Shown: positions 16,298 to 25,790 of the stretch, piece by piece
Layout of the letters: each line of letters begins with the position of its first letter
How positions within the stretch are numbered: position 1 is the first letter of the stretch
Assembly: GCA_028280305.1 (NCBI GenBank)
Contig: JANQMC010000090.1
Span: 1 to 49,184, forward strand
Length of the DNA stretch: 49,184 nt
From: Pelagibius sp.
Lineage (GTDB): Bacteria; Pseudomonadota; Alphaproteobacteria; Kiloniellales; Kiloniellaceae
Direction: 5' to 3'
The notes under the pieces: model-generated
The model's database searches: none
What the model was told of the DNA's origin: nothing
What the model saw: the letters and a program-made list of their open reading frames with translations, nothing else
Made by a program: the position numbers and the translations under genes

Positions 16298-17860
16298 CTA
16301 ACCCTTCGTAACATCCTTTAGCAGGAGGAAGAAGGAAGGCTGAAGCTTGAAGCCGGAGACCTGTTCGGCGGTCGCGGCGTTCTGCTTCCAGTTGGCGATG
16401 AAGGCCCAGGGTGCATCTTCATAGACGATTTCCTGCATCTGCCGGTAAAGCGTCGCCCTTTCGGTCTGGTCGGTGGCGCTGCGCGCCGCTTCCAGAAGTT
16501 TGTCCACCTCGGGATTGGAGTAGTAGCCCGAGTTGAACCCACCCGCATCCGGCCAGGCCCCTGTCCGCAAGGCCAGGTAGGGCAGGGTATCCGGGTCGTT
16601 GGTCATCCAGGCCATCTGCGCCATGTCCGCCTTGCCTTCGAGACCCGGGTTCACCTTGCCGAGGAAGGTGTTCCATTCATAGGTCTCGATCTTCACTGAA
16701 AGCCCGATCTTCGCGAGGTCGGCCTGGATGGCGGTGCCCATGGGTACCGGGTCCAGCATGCCGGAGCCGCCTTCGGTGACGTAGAACACCAACTCGGCAC
16801 CCTCGTGTCCCGCTTCCTTGAGCAGCGCCATGGCCTTTGCCGGGTCATAAGGATAGGGCTGGAGCGCTTCGTTGTAGGCCCAGGAGAAGGCCGGTGGGGT
16901 CGGGCCGGAGGCGACCTCTGCGGTTCCCTGCAGGATGTTTTCGACGAGGGTCTTCTTGTCGATGGCGTAGTTGATCGCCTGGCGGACCCGCTTGTCGGCG
17001 AAGGGGCCTTCTTTCGCGTTCAGGATCAGGAACCAGAGGTGCGGGCCTGCCTGCTCCAGCAGTGTAAAGCCGTTGCCGTCGAAAGAGGCGACGGAGTCCG
17101 GCGGGATCTCGACCATAACGTCGATGCCGCCCGAGAGCATCTCGGCGACGCGGGTGTTGGCGTCGGTGATAGGCCGGAAGACCACGGCCTCAAGCGCGGG
17201 CGCGCCGTCCCAGTAAGCCTCGTTGCGGGTGACCACGACCTTGGCGTTGGACTCCCACTCGGCGAACTTGAAGGGGCCGGTTCCGACCGGATTGCGCCCG
17301 AATTCCTTGCCGCTGGATTTCATGGCTTCCGGCGAAACAATGAGGCCGGTCGGATAAGCCAGGTTCGACAGGAAGGGGGCGTAAGGCGCGTTCAGCTTGA
17401 ACTTGACGGTATCTCCGTCGACGGCCTCGACGTCTTCCACGGCCGAGAAGAAGAACGACAGCGGGAAGGGCCCGGTGTCGTGGAAGGGATGGGTCTCGTC
17501 GAGCATCCGGTCGAAGTTGAACTCGACCGCTTCGGCGTTGAAGGGGGTGCCGTCATGGAAGCTGACGTCGCCGCGCAGGTCGAAGGTGTATTCCGTTCCG
17601 TCTTCGCTGATCGTCCAACTCTCCGCCAGGGCCGGTTCGACCTCCAGCGTGCCGTCCTTATAGCGGACCAGCCCGTCGTAGACGTTCATCAGAATGCGGA
17701 AGTCGTTGACCGCCGTGACCGCAGCCGGGTCGAGGGACTTCGGCTCCGCGATCTGTCCGACGACCAGAACGCCGGGAGGCGTCTGGGCCATGGCCGCCTG
17801 CGCTGCGAACGCCACGGCGGCCAGGCTGAGCCCGAGCCCGGATTTGTACAGGTACCCCAT
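16298..17860 (-). CDS. Family 5 periplasmic oligopeptide-binding protein
   Basis: 520 residues. The signal peptide probably ends at Ala25 (AAMA-QTPPG). The mature protein starts VLVVGQIAEPKSLDPAAV and continues with VYDGLVRYKDGTLEVEP, GTEYTFDLRGDVSFHDGTPF and PVGTGPFKFAEWESN, the family 5 core. It heads the second importer operon (binding protein, DppB, DppC-DppD fusion, OppF, GntR). AGGAGG lies 5 nt before the ATG. Two AT-rich palindromes lie in the 129-bp gap to the divergent DUF1028 gene. The ligand is unknown; the divergent Zn amidase suggests an N-carbamoyl or other N-substituted amino acid or short peptide. Confidence 0.92.
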   Translation of the reverse strand: MGYLYKSGLGLSLAAVAFAAQAAMAQTPPGVLVVGQIAEPKSLDPAAVTAVNDFRILMNVYDGLVRYKDGTLEVEPALAESWTISEDGTEYTFDLRGDVSFHDGTPFNAEAVEFNFDRMLDETHPFHDTGPFPLSFFFSAVEDVEAVDGDTVKFKLNAPYAPFLSNLAYPTGLIVSPEAMKSSGKEFGRNPVGTGPFKFAEWESNAKVVVTRNEAYWDGAPALEAVVFRPITDANTRVAEMLSGGIDVMVEIPPDSVASFDGNGFTLLEQAGPHLWFLILNAKEGPFADKRVRQAINYAIDKKTLVENILQGTAEVASGPTPPAFSWAYNEALQPYPYDPAKAMALLKEAGHEGAELVFYVTEGGSGMLDPVPMGTAIQADLAKIGLSVKIETYEWNTFLGKVNPGLEGKADMAQMAWMTNDPDTLPYLALRTGAWPDAGGFNSGYYSNPEVDKLLEAARSATDQTERATLYRQMQEIVYEDAPWAFIANWKQNAATAEQVSGFKLQPSFFLLLKDVTKG

Positions 17861-17896
17861 GTTCGCCTCCTGGATATTCTTATTTGATAGACTCTA

Positions 17897-17910
17897 TTTA
17901 TCATAATAAA
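17897..17910. promoter_or_regulatory. Palindromic operator A (predicted GntR site)
   Basis: TTTATCATAATAAA, a near-perfect 14-bp palindrome (one mismatched pair) 36 bp upstream of the binding-protein start. It differs from operator B at one base. AT-rich palindromes stand out sharply in this GC-rich region; the FCD-type GntR at the end of the operon is the natural candidate. Confidence 0.65.
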
Positions 17911-17924
17911 TTTGCAGATACAAG

Positions 17925-17938
17925 TTTATCATGATAAA
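17925..17938. promoter_or_regulatory. Palindromic operator B (predicted GntR site)
   Basis: TTTATCATGATAAA, a perfect 14-bp palindrome 51 bp upstream of the DUF1028 GTG start. Centre-to-centre distance from operator A is 28 bp. It supports placing the DUF1028 start at 17990 rather than at 17912, since the longer frame would run through this operator. Confidence 0.7.
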
Positions 17939-17989
17939 TTCAGCAAGTCGGTGGAAAGGCTGGCATTACCAACCAGGGGATCCGGGAAA

Positions 17990-18655
17990 GTGACCTTCTC
18001 TATTCTAGCAAGGGACGAGAAAAGCGGCGCCATAGGCTGCGCCGCCGCGACAGGCAACCTTGCGGTCGGCGCCTGGGTCTTGCGGGCTTCGGCCAAGGCG
18101 GGGGCCGTGGCGACCCAGGGCTTCAGCGTCAGCCCGCTCTGGGGCGACGACGCTTTGGTCCATCTGGGAAAAGGCGCCTCGGCGCGTGACACGGTGGACC
18201 GGCTTACCGCCGCCGACAGCGGCCGCGACTACCGCCAGCTCTCGGTTCTGGATTGCTCCGGCGGCGTCGCCGCCTGGACCGGCTCCGCAAACACCGACCA
18301 CAAGGGGCAGATCGAAGGCCGCGGCTATGTGATCGCCGGCAATTGGCTGACCAGCGAAACGGTGCTTCGCGAGATGGACGCCGCATTTCGGGGCAGCGTC
18401 GATGAGAATGCCGATTTCGGCCGGCGGCTTCTGGATACCCTCGCCGCCGGAATGGCGGCCGGGAGCGATTCCCGCGGCACGCTCTCGGCGGCCGTAAAGA
18501 TCGTGCACCCGAAGCGGGCGCCGCTGGACCTGCGCGTCGATTATGACCAGGACCCCTTGGCGCGCCTGAACACGATCTATGACCTTGCGACCACCGAACC
18601 CTACACCTCTTGGACCAACGTCGTTCCGACTCTGGAGGACCCCCACCGATGTTGA
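17990..18655 (+). CDS. DUF1028 family protein, putative Ntn-type hydrolase
   Basis: 221 residues from a GTG start. Family members begin MTFSIVARD; here VTFSILARDEKSGAIGCAAATGNLAVGAWV matches in two stretches, fixing the start. Further family features are GFSVSPLWGDDAL, GRDYRQLSVLDCSGGVAAWTG and GRGYVIAGNWL. As I recall, structures of this family show an Ntn-hydrolase-like fold, which would make Thr2, exposed after Met removal, the candidate nucleophile; no reaction is established. The frame extends back to 17912, but that part crosses a predicted operator. It overlaps the amidase gene by 7 bp, so the two are probably co-translated, and it is divergent from the second oligopeptide importer. 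Confidence 0.85.
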   Translation: MTFSILARDEKSGAIGCAAATGNLAVGAWVLRASAKAGAVATQGFSVSPLWGDDALVHLGKGASARDTVDRLTAADSGRDYRQLSVLDCSGGVAAWTGSANTDHKGQIEGRGYVIAGNWLTSETVLREMDAAFRGSVDENADFGRRLLDTLAAGMAAGSDSRGTLSAAVKIVHPKRAPLDLRVDYDQDPLARLNTIYDLATTEPYTSWTNVVPTLEDPHRC

Positions 18656-19887
18656 CACTTCCTGCCCTGCCCGCCGATACCGGGCTGAACCTGATGCAGC
18701 GCCTGGAAGAGATTGCGCAGTTTTCCGAAGGCGGGCCGGGCGTAACGCGGCGTCCCTTCACCGCAGAGCATCGCCGCGCCAACGAAATGATCGCAACATG
18801 GATGCGGCAGGCCGGCCTGGAGGTGCGCATCGATGCCGCAGGAACCCTGATCGGACGCCGACCGGGCCCACCGGGTGCCAAGACACTGCTGATCGGCTCT
18901 CACCAGGACACCATCCGCCAGGGCGGAAAATACGACGGTATCTTCGGCATCGCGCTGCCGATCCTGGTGCTTGAGATGCTGCGCGAGCGCAGCTTGCCTT
19001 ACGCGGTCGAGGTTCTGGCTTTCGCCGATGAGGAGGGCGTCCGTTTTCCCACGGCTTTAATGGGGCCGCGTGTTCTGGCCGGCACCTTCGACAGCGCCAA
19101 CCTGCAGAAGACCGACAAAGACGGTGAGACTCTCGCCGCGGCCTTGGCTGACTTCGGTGGTGACCCGGCGGGCATTGCGGCGGCCAGGCGGGATCCGGAC
19201 GATCTTCTCGGATACCTGGAGATGCACATTGAGCAGGGACCTGTCCTCGAATCGCTCGGTCTGCCTGTCGGTATCGTCACGGCGATCTGCGGTATCGAGC
19301 GCTGGACGGTGGAACTGACCGGCCAGGCGGCCCACGCCGGCACGACGCCGATGGACCTGCGCCGGGATGCCTTTGCCGGGGCTGCGGAGATCGCCTTGGC
19401 GGTCGAGTCCCATTGCCGCGAAACCGAGGGCCTTGTCGGGATCGTCGCCTCCGTCTCCGTGCTGCCGAACGTTCCCAACGCCATTCCCGGCAAGGCGACG
19501 TTCTCCGTCGAACTGCGTGCTTCGGAGGATTCGATCCGTGAAGCCGCCGCCGCCGCGATCTCAGAGAAGGTCGAGGCCGTCAGCGCAAGGCGCGGGTTGA
19601 ACTACAGTCTGACAAAGACCTATGCGCAGAAGGCCGTGCCCTGCGATCCCTGGCTCAGAGGCACCTTGGCGAGATCCTTGGTGCAGGGCGGCTTCCGTCC
19701 GCATCGCTTGATGTCCGGCGCCACCCACGATGCTTCGGCCATGGCCGACCTCTGCCCGGTGGCCATGCTGTTCACAAGGTGCCGGGACGGCCTCAGTCAT
19801 CATCCCGACGAAGCGATCACCGCCGAGGATGCCCAGGCTTCGGTGGCCTGTCTTGCGAGCTTTCTCCAGATGCTGGACCCGGACTGA
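18649..19887 (+). CDS. Zn-dependent M20-family amidase (hydantoinase/carbamoylase type)
   Basis: 412 residues. Predicted metal ligands: His85 and Asp96 in GSHQDTIRQGGKYDG, the Glu pair 128/129 in ADEEG, His193 in EMHIEQGP and the His384-His385 pair in GLSHHPDE. GQAAHAGTTPMDLRRD belongs to the lid/dimerisation domain and GATHDA to the active site. The family includes N-carbamoyl-L-amino-acid hydrolase, beta-ureidopropionase and allantoate amidohydrolase; specificity cannot be read from sequence alone. The start ATG overlaps the DUF1028 stop, with GGAGG about 12 nt upstream. It sits with a DUF1028 protein opposite an oligopeptide-type importer, suggesting intracellular release of amino acids from an imported N-carbamoyl or amide compound. 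It converges with coxF 20 bp away. Confidence 0.88.
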   Translation: MLTLPALPADTGLNLMQRLEEIAQFSEGGPGVTRRPFTAEHRRANEMIATWMRQAGLEVRIDAAGTLIGRRPGPPGAKTLLIGSHQDTIRQGGKYDGIFGIALPILVLEMLRERSLPYAVEVLAFADEEGVRFPTALMGPRVLAGTFDSANLQKTDKDGETLAAALADFGGDPAGIAAARRDPDDLLGYLEMHIEQGPVLESLGLPVGIVTAICGIERWTVELTGQAAHAGTTPMDLRRDAFAGAAEIALAVESHCRETEGLVGIVASVSVLPNVPNAIPGKATFSVELRASEDSIREAAAAAISEKVEAVSARRGLNYSLTKTYAQKAVPCDPWLRGTLARSLVQGGFRPHRLMSGATHDASAMADLCPVAMLFTRCRDGLSHHPDEAITAEDAQASVACLASFLQMLDPD

Positions 19888-19907
19888 TCCTGCCGGCTTG
19901 AGCTTTC

Positions 19908-20741
19908 TCAGGCGGTTTGTTCGGTGACGGCCTGCTGCGATTGGCGATGCGCCTGTATCACTTCGGCGATGATCGAGAGGGCGATCTCCTGCGGGGTGAT
20001 CGCGCCCAGGTCGAGGCCTGCCGGCGCTTTCACGCGGTCGAGCCGGCCGGGCGCCACATCCTCGCCGCCGAGCTTTGCGCGCAGGCTGGCCATCTTCCTG
20101 CGGCTGCCGACGAAGGCGATATGGTCGGCCTCCAGCCTGATCATGGCGCGCAGAGCCGCGAGATCGCCGCTGCCCTGGGTGGCGACGACGATGAAGCGCT
20201 GGCGGCGGTCCCCGCCGTCGACGTCAAAGCCGTCAACGAAGGTGTCGATCTCTCCGAAGGTCTCCCGCTTTGCTTTGGGCGCGCAAACCACGACGCGGTA
20301 GCCGAACTGACGGCCCAATTCCGTCAAGGCCACGGCGACCGGGCTCGCGCCGCAGACAATCAACTCCGGCTTCGGCAGCATCGGTTCGACAAAGATGTCC
20401 ATGCTGCCCTGGCTGGGGCACATGTTGGAGGCAAAGCGCACGCCTTCGTTTTCTTCACCGGGGGCGAGCCCCTGTTCCTGCAGCAGGTCGGCGGGCTGCA
20501 GGGACACCAGTCTTGGTTTGCCGTCGGCGATGGCTTCGCGGGCTGCTTTCAGGACGGCTGACTTGGCGCAACCGCCGCCGATCCAGCCATCGGAAATGGT
20601 GCCGTCGGGCCGGATCACCGCCTTGGCGCCGGCCTTGGCCGCCGTCATCGAGACGGTGCGCACTACCGTGGCCAGGGCAAAAGCCTCGCCCGTCGCCTTG
20701 AGGTCGGAAACCAGGTCGAGAATGTCGGCGGCGGGGGTCAT
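19908..20741 (-). CDS. coxF: XdhC/CoxF-family molybdenum-hydroxylase maturation protein
   Basis: 277 residues. The N-terminal XdhC/CoxI domain contains TGEAFALATVVRTVSMTAAKAGAKAVI and GWIGGGCAKSAV; the C-terminal Rossmann-type XdhC_C domain contains ELIVCGASPVAVALTELGRQFGY and FVGSRRKM. Family members bind or sulfurate the Mo cofactor before insertion into xanthine-dehydrogenase-family enzymes. It is the last gene of a coxMSLDEF order. CoxF and CoxI are related; coxF is chosen by position. Start ATG 20741 has GGAGG 7 nt upstream, and there are 10 bp to the coxE stop. Confidence 0.85.
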   Translation of the reverse strand: MTPAADILDLVSDLKATGEAFALATVVRTVSMTAAKAGAKAVIRPDGTISDGWIGGGCAKSAVLKAAREAIADGKPRLVSLQPADLLQEQGLAPGEENEGVRFASNMCPSQGSMDIFVEPMLPKPELIVCGASPVAVALTELGRQFGYRVVVCAPKAKRETFGEIDTFVDGFDVDGGDRRQRFIVVATQGSGDLAALRAMIRLEADHIAFVGSRRKMASLRAKLGGEDVAPGRLDRVKAPAGLDLGAITPQEIALSIIAEVIQAHRQSQQAVTEQTA

Positions 20742-20751
20742 CGTTGCCTCC

Positions 20752-21942
20752 TCACAGCCGCTGAAGCTGGGGCTCGAGGGCGGCAAGATCTTCCAGCGTG
20801 TTGGCCGGGGCGAAGAGATCGATGTGCGGCAGGGCCGCCGCCATGCCTGCCGCGACCGGTTCGTAATCCTTCCAGCCCTTCAGGGGGTTCAGCCAGACGA
20901 TGCGGCAGCCGCGCTTTTTCAGCCGCTGCAGAGCGGCAGCGATGACACCGGGCGGGTCGCTGTCGTAGCCGTCGGAGAGAATCACGACCACGCTGCGCCC
21001 GTTCACCCGCTGCGCCGCATACTGGGCGTTGAACTGCGTGAGGTTGGCGCCGATCCGGGTGCCGCCGCCGAAACCATCGGCAAGCAGGGAAAGGCGGTTC
21101 ACCGCGCGCAGGCTGTCGTTGTCGCGCAGGGCATCGCTGATCGGCACCAGGCGGGTGTGGAAGAGGTAGGCGTCGGTGCGCTGGTCGGCGCTCATCAGGC
21201 CTTTCAGGAAAGCAAGGAAGACCCGCGCATAGACGGTCATGGAACCGGAAACGTCGAGCAGCGCCACCAGATGCACCGGACGATCCGGGCGCCGCCGCTT
21301 CAGCAGGCGGATCGGCTCGCCGCCGGCGCTGACACTGGTTCTTGCGATGCGCCGCAGATCCAGTTGCGCCCCGCGTCTGGCCGCTTTGCGGCGGCGCGAG
21401 CGGCGGTCGCGGATGGTCTTGCCGAAACGCTCGGCAACCCGCTCGGCGCGTTTCAGGTCTTCCGGCATCATCAGTTCGCGCAGGTCGACCTTTTCGATAT
21501 TGCGCAGGCGCGAGGCGACCAGTCTGCCCTCGCCGGATTGCTCAGCGCCACCGGAGTCATCGCCGCCGTCGGGCTGATCGAGCGCCCCTCTTTCACCACT
21601 GCGGGCCGTACGGTCGACACCGGGGCCAAAGGTCGGCACCCGATGCTTTGTCCGGCATTCTTCCCGGGTCGCGAAGCCTTGCCGCTCCCGGCCGCCGTTC
21701 AGCCAGAAGGCGTCAAAGAGGTCGTCGAAGCGGGCAAAGCGGTCGGCATCGCCGGCGCAGATGGCCTTTAGCGCCAGCCGGGCCTCGGTCGTGTCCCAGG
21801 CCCTGATGCTGGTGAAGGCCTTCAGCGCGATTTCCGTTTCCGGCGGTCCGACCGGCAGCCCGTTGGCCCGCAGATGGGCCATGAAGTCGGCCATCCGCTC
21901 CGCCGTGCCGCCGGCGCGGGCGGGAAAGCGGGTCGCCGGCAT
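20752..21942 (-). CDS. coxE: CoxE, von Willebrand A-domain protein for CO dehydrogenase maturation
   Basis: 396 residues. The C-terminal VWA/CoxE domain has an intact MIDAS: LLDVSGSM (DxSxS), GGGTRIG and LSDGYDSDPPG. A charged Arg/Lys-rich stretch (RDRRSRRRKAARRG) lies mid-protein. CoxE works with the AAA+ protein CoxD in assembling the [CuSMoO2] centre in Oligotropha; MoxR and VWA proteins form such pairs generally. The start at 21942 overlaps the coxD stop by 1 nt (TGATG). Cytoplasmic or membrane-associated. Confidence 0.9.
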   Translation of the reverse strand: MPATRFPARAGGTAERMADFMAHLRANGLPVGPPETEIALKAFTSIRAWDTTEARLALKAICAGDADRFARFDDLFDAFWLNGGRERQGFATREECRTKHRVPTFGPGVDRTARSGERGALDQPDGGDDSGGAEQSGEGRLVASRLRNIEKVDLRELMMPEDLKRAERVAERFGKTIRDRRSRRRKAARRGAQLDLRRIARTSVSAGGEPIRLLKRRRPDRPVHLVALLDVSGSMTVYARVFLAFLKGLMSADQRTDAYLFHTRLVPISDALRDNDSLRAVNRLSLLADGFGGGTRIGANLTQFNAQYAAQRVNGRSVVVILSDGYDSDPPGVIAAALQRLKKRGCRIVWLNPLKGWKDYEPVAAGMAAALPHIDLFAPANTLEDLAALEPQLQRL

Positions 21943-22817
21943 CACGCGGCCTTTCCGGCGAGACGCTGGGCGACCTCGGCCGGGATGGCGGCGCGGTCGG
22001 CCTGGGTTTTCAGGAGACAGACCAGGGAGGCTTGGAGCGCCACCGGGTCTTCGGCCAGATCGTTGATCCCCAGGCCGCTGAGGGCGGCCGCCCAATCGAG
22101 GGTCTCGGCAACGCCGGGCTTCTTCTCCAGGTCCTCTTTGCGCAGGGCCTGCACGAAGCCGACGATCTGTCCGGCCAGCCGCGCCTCAATGCCCGGGTTG
22201 CGCTTGTTGAGGATGGCCAGTTCCGCCGTGCGGTCGGGATAGTCGACGAAGGAGTAGATACAGCGCCGCCGCAGCGCGTCTGAGAGATCGCGTGCGCCGT
22301 TCGCCGTCAGCACCACATGGGGCCGCGTCGTCGCTTCGATGGTGCGCAGCTCTGGTATGGAAATCTGGAAGTCGGAGAGCACTTCCAGCAGATAGGCCTC
22401 GAACTCCTCGTCCGCCCGGTCGATCTCGTCGATCAGCAGAACCGGCGCCGTCTCCTGCTGGATCGCTTCCAGCAGCGGACGGCGCAGCAGGAACTTGTCG
22501 GAGAAAATCCGCTCCTCGATCTCTTCCGAGGACGCGTCTTCGTTGGCCGCCGCCCGGATCGACAGCAGTTGGCGTTGATAGTTCCACTCATAGATGGCCG
22601 CCGCCGCGTCCAGACCCTCGTAGCACTGCAGCCGGATGAGGCGGGTATCCTTCAGTTCGGCCAGCGTCTTGGCGACCTGCGTCTTGCCGACGCCGGCGGC
22701 GCCCTCCAGCAACAGTGGGCGGCCCAACTCCAGAGAAAGGTGCAGCGCCATGGCGAGATCGTCGGAGGCGACGTAGCCCGTCGCTGCGAGATCGGATTTC
22801 AGATCGGTCCAGGTCAT
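21942..22817 (-). CDS. coxD: CoxD, MoxR-type AAA+ ATPase
   Basis: 291 residues. Walker A GAAGVGKT (39-46), Walker B LLIDEIDRAD, sensor region TANGARDLSDALRRR with arginine fingers. In Oligotropha CoxD is needed to insert sulfur and copper into the CoxL active site. The order coxL-D-E with a 1-nt overlap to coxE is conserved. A hairpin separates it from coxL, suggesting less coxD than structural subunits. Confidence 0.92.
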   Translation of the reverse strand: MTWTDLKSDLAATGYVASDDLAMALHLSLELGRPLLLEGAAGVGKTQVAKTLAELKDTRLIRLQCYEGLDAAAAIYEWNYQRQLLSIRAAANEDASSEEIEERIFSDKFLLRRPLLEAIQQETAPVLLIDEIDRADEEFEAYLLEVLSDFQISIPELRTIEATTRPHVVLTANGARDLSDALRRRCIYSFVDYPDRTAELAILNKRNPGIEARLAGQIVGFVQALRKEDLEKKPGVAETLDWAAALSGLGINDLAEDPVALQASLVCLLKTQADRAAIPAEVAQRLAGKAA

Positions 22818-22829
22818 CGTTGTTGAAAG

Positions 22830-22856
22830 GGGCGCGGGAAAGACGATCCCGCGCCC
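22830..22856 (-). terminator. Attenuator-like hairpin between coxL and coxD
   Basis: GGGCGCGGGA and TCCCGCGCCC make a perfect 10-bp stem with a 7-nt loop in the 48-bp coxL-coxD gap. On the coding strand CTTTC follows, a weak T-tract. It probably reduces expression of coxDEF relative to coxMSL. Confidence 0.6.
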
Positions 22857-22865
22857 GCTTCCCGC

Positions 22866-25286
22866 TTATGCATGCAGCCCAAGATCATGGGCGGTCTTCC
22901 AGATCCGCCAGTGATCATGGGGCATCTGCGTGTGGGTCAGACCGAAGGCCCGGAAGGCATCGTTCACCGCATTGGAGAAGCAGGGAACGCCGCCGACGTT
23001 GGGGCTCTCGCCCACACCCTTCGCCCCGATCGGGTGGTGCGGGCTCGGGGTCTCGGTGTAGTCGGTGGTGTAGTTCGGCGTCTCCCAGGCCGTCGGCAGG
23101 AAGAAGTCCATCAGGGTGCCGGTCTTGACGTTGCCGATTTCGTCGTAGGCGATTTCCTGCCCCATGGCGATGGCGAGCGCTTCGGTCAGGCCGCCGTGCA
23201 CCTGGCCCTCGATGATCATCGGGTTGATCCGCGTGCCGCAGTCGTCCAGCGCGTAGAACTTGCGCACCTCCGCCTCGCCGGTGTCCACGTCGATATCCAG
23301 CACGCAGATATAGGCGCCGAAGGGATAGGTCATGTTGGGCGGGTCGTAGTAGCTGACCGCCTCAAGCCCCGGTTCGACGCCCGGGATCGCCTGGTTATAG
23401 GCGGCGTAGGCGATTTCCTTCATGGTCTTGAAGCGCTCGGGCGCGCCCTTGACCACGAAACGGTCGACATCCCATTCGATGTCGTTGTCGTGCACCTCCA
23501 GCAGATAGGCGGCGATCATCTGCGCCTTGGCGCGGATCTTCCGTCCGGCAAGCGCCGTCGCCGCACCGGCCACCGGCGTCGAGCGCGAGCCGTAGGTGCC
23601 GAGGCCGTAGGGTGCAGTGTCGGTATCGCCCTCCTCGATGGTGATGTCGTCGGCGGGAATGCCGGTCTCGCTCGCCAGGATCTGGGCGAAGGTGGTGGCA
23701 TGGCCCTGACCCTGCGAGATGGTGCCGAGGCGGGCGATGGCCGAGCCGGTCGGGTGAATGCGGATCTCGCAGGAATCGAACATGCCCATGCCCAGGATGT
23801 CGCAGTTCTTCACCGGCCCCGCCCCGACGATCTCGGTGAAGTGGGTGAGGCCGATGCCCATCAGCTTGCGGGTCTCGCCGCGCTTGAAAGCCTCGAGCCG
23901 TTCGGCCTGTTCTCTGCGCAGCCCGTCGTAGTCGACGGCCTTCAGGGCCTTGTCCCAGGCGGTGTGATAGTCGCCGGAATCGTATTCCCAACCGAGCGCG
24001 GAGTTATAGGGAAACTGGTCCTTCCTGATGAAGTTCTTGGCCCGCAGCTCGGCGGCGTCCATGCCCAGCTTGATAGCCAGCACCTCGATCATCCGCTCGA
24101 TGAAGTAGGCGGCTTCCGTCACCCGGAAGGAGCAACGGTAGGCAACGCCGCCCGGCGCCTTGTTGGTATAGATGCCGTCGACGGCCAGATAGGCGGTCGG
24201 GATATCGTAGGACCCGGTGCAGATGTTCATGAAGCCGGCCGGAAACTTGGTCGGATCTGCACAGGCGTCGAAGGCGCCGTGGTCCGCCGTGGTGTGGCAC
24301 CACAGGCCGGTGATCTTGCCGTCCGCTGTCGCGGCGATTTTGCCCTTCATCCAGTAGTCCCGCGCAAAGGCGGTGGACATGAGATTTTCCATGCGGTCCT
24401 CGATCCACTTCACCGGCTTGCCGGTGACGATGGAAGCGACGATGGAACAGACGTAACCGGGATAGACGCCGACCTTGTTGCCGAAGCCGCCGCCGATGTC
24501 CGGCGAGATGATGCGGATGTTGTGCTCGGCGATGCCCGACAGCAGCGAGGCCACGGTGCGCACCACGTGCGGCGCCTGAAATGTGCCCCAGACCGTCAGC
24601 TTGCCGTTCACCTTGTCCATGGAGGCGACACAGCCGCAGGTCTCCAGAGGGCAGGGGTGGGTGCGGTGGTAATAGACCATCTCCTCGGCCACCACCGGCG
24701 CCTCGGCAATGACTGCCTCGGTCGCCGCCTTGTCGCCCTGTTCCCAGGTGAAGATATGGTTGGGATGGCGGCGCGGCCCATGGGCGCCTTCCAAAGTATC
24801 GGCGATGTCTTCGCGCAGAACAGGCGCATCGGGCAGCTCGGCCTTCATGGGATCGACCAGCACCGGCCGTTCTTCGTAGTCGACCTCGACCAGCTCCACT
24901 GCGTCGGCGGCGATGTAGCGGTCCTCGGCGATGACGAAGGCGACCTCCTGGCCTTGGAACAGCACCTTGCCGTCGGCCAGCACCATCTGCTTGTCGCCGG
25001 CCAGGGTCGGCATCCAGTGCAGGCTGAGCGGCTCCAGATCCTTGGCGGTGAGAACGGCGACGACGCCGGGCAGGGCGAGCGCCGCCTCGGCATTGATCGA
25101 CTTCACGCGCGCGTGGGCATAGGGGGAGCGGACGAAATCGCCGAACAGCATGCCCGGCTGTTGGATGTCGTCGACGTAGTTGCCCTTGCCCTGTGTGAAG
25201 CGCAGGTCCTCGACGCGCTTGCGGGCGGTGCCCAGACCTTTGAGAGCGGCGGAGCGTTCGTTCTTCGGGGGCGTCATTTCGTTCAT
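22866..25286 (-). CDS. coxL: Aerobic CO dehydrogenase, large molybdenum subunit, form I
   Basis: 806 residues against 809 for Oligotropha CoxL. The active-site loop reads AYRCSFR with Cys385, matching the form I signature AYxCSFR (Cys388 in Oligotropha; the same offset of 3 as the length). That cysteine holds the copper of the [CuSMoO2] centre. Gln237 in TFQAPH matches Gln240, and [13 protein letters not shown] contains the catalytic Glu near the C-terminus. It oxidises CO to CO2 with electrons leaving through CoxS and CoxM. The start ATG 25286 overlaps the coxS stop by 4 bp with GGAGG upstream; the longer open frame is antisense-like sequence within coxS. Intact, with no missing key residue. 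Confidence 0.96.
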   Translation of the reverse strand: MNEMTPPKNERSAALKGLGTARKRVEDLRFTQGKGNYVDDIQQPGMLFGDFVRSPYAHARVKSINAEAALALPGVVAVLTAKDLEPLSLHWMPTLAGDKQMVLADGKVLFQGQEVAFVIAEDRYIAADAVELVEVDYEERPVLVDPMKAELPDAPVLREDIADTLEGAHGPRRHPNHIFTWEQGDKAATEAVIAEAPVVAEEMVYYHRTHPCPLETCGCVASMDKVNGKLTVWGTFQAPHVVRTVASLLSGIAEHNIRIISPDIGGGFGNKVGVYPGYVCSIVASIVTGKPVKWIEDRMENLMSTAFARDYWMKGKIAATADGKITGLWCHTTADHGAFDACADPTKFPAGFMNICTGSYDIPTAYLAVDGIYTNKAPGGVAYRCSFRVTEAAYFIERMIEVLAIKLGMDAAELRAKNFIRKDQFPYNSALGWEYDSGDYHTAWDKALKAVDYDGLRREQAERLEAFKRGETRKLMGIGLTHFTEIVGAGPVKNCDILGMGMFDSCEIRIHPTGSAIARLGTISQGQGHATTFAQILASETGIPADDITIEEGDTDTAPYGLGTYGSRSTPVAGAATALAGRKIRAKAQMIAAYLLEVHDNDIEWDVDRFVVKGAPERFKTMKEIAYAAYNQAIPGVEPGLEAVSYYDPPNMTYPFGAYICVLDIDVDTGEAEVRKFYALDDCGTRINPMIIEGQVHGGLTEALAIAMGQEIAYDEIGNVKTGTLMDFFLPTAWETPNYTTDYTETPSPHHPIGAKGVGESPNVGGVPCFSNAVNDAFRAFGLTHTQMPHDHWRIWKTAHDLGLHA

Positions 25287-25774
25287 TGGGCTGCCTCCTT
25301 GGCCGCGGCCATCTCGGCGGCGGCCGCCAGGATCGCTTTGACGATATTCTGATAGCCGGTGCAGCGGCAGAGGTTGCCGGCCATGCCGAAGCGCACCTCC
25401 TCTTCGCTCGGGTTCGGATTCTCCTGCAACAGGCGGTGGGCGCGGGTGATCATGCCCGGGGTGCAGTAACCGCACTGCAGGCCGTGGTGCTCGCGGAACA
25501 TCTCCTGCAGCACATGCAGGTTGTCCGGGCCGCCGAGCCCTTCGATGGTGGTGACATCGGCGCCGTCGGCCTGGGCGGCGAAGACCGTGCAGGCCTTCAC
25601 CGACTTGCCGTCCATATCGACGGTGCAGGCGCCGCAGTGAGAGGTCTCGCACCCGATGTGCGGGCCTTTGATTCCCAGCTTCTCGCGCAGCACATGGATC
25701 AGCAGCTCGCGCGGTTCGGCCAGCGTTTCAACAGCCTGGCCGTTTACGGTCATTTTCAGATGTGTTTTTGCCAT
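25283..25774 (-). CDS. coxS: Aerobic CO dehydrogenase, small 2Fe-2S subunit
   Basis: 163 residues. Plant-type 2Fe-2S cysteines in [11 protein letters not shown] and KACTVFA, then the second cluster in [10 protein letters not shown] and [10 protein letters not shown]: all eight expected cysteines are present. It passes electrons from the Mo centre in CoxL to FAD in CoxM. The start [12 protein letters not shown] at 25774 has GGGAGG upstream; the extension to 25933 overlaps coxM. It lies between coxM and coxL in the canonical order. Confidence 0.95.
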   Translation of the reverse strand: MAKTHLKMTVNGQAVETLAEPRELLIHVLREKLGIKGPHIGCETSHCGACTVDMDGKSVKACTVFAAQADGADVTTIEGLGGPDNLHVLQEMFREHHGLQCGYCTPGMITRAHRLLQENPNPSEEEVRFGMAGNLCRCTGYQNIVKAILAAAAEMAAAKEAAQ

Positions 25775-25790
25775 GGGGGTCCTCCCAAAC

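Noticed and set aside
22872..25352. 826-residue open frame on the plus strand opposite coxL
   Set aside because: Antisense shadow created by GC-rich third codon positions; coxL is intact and motif-supported on the other strand.
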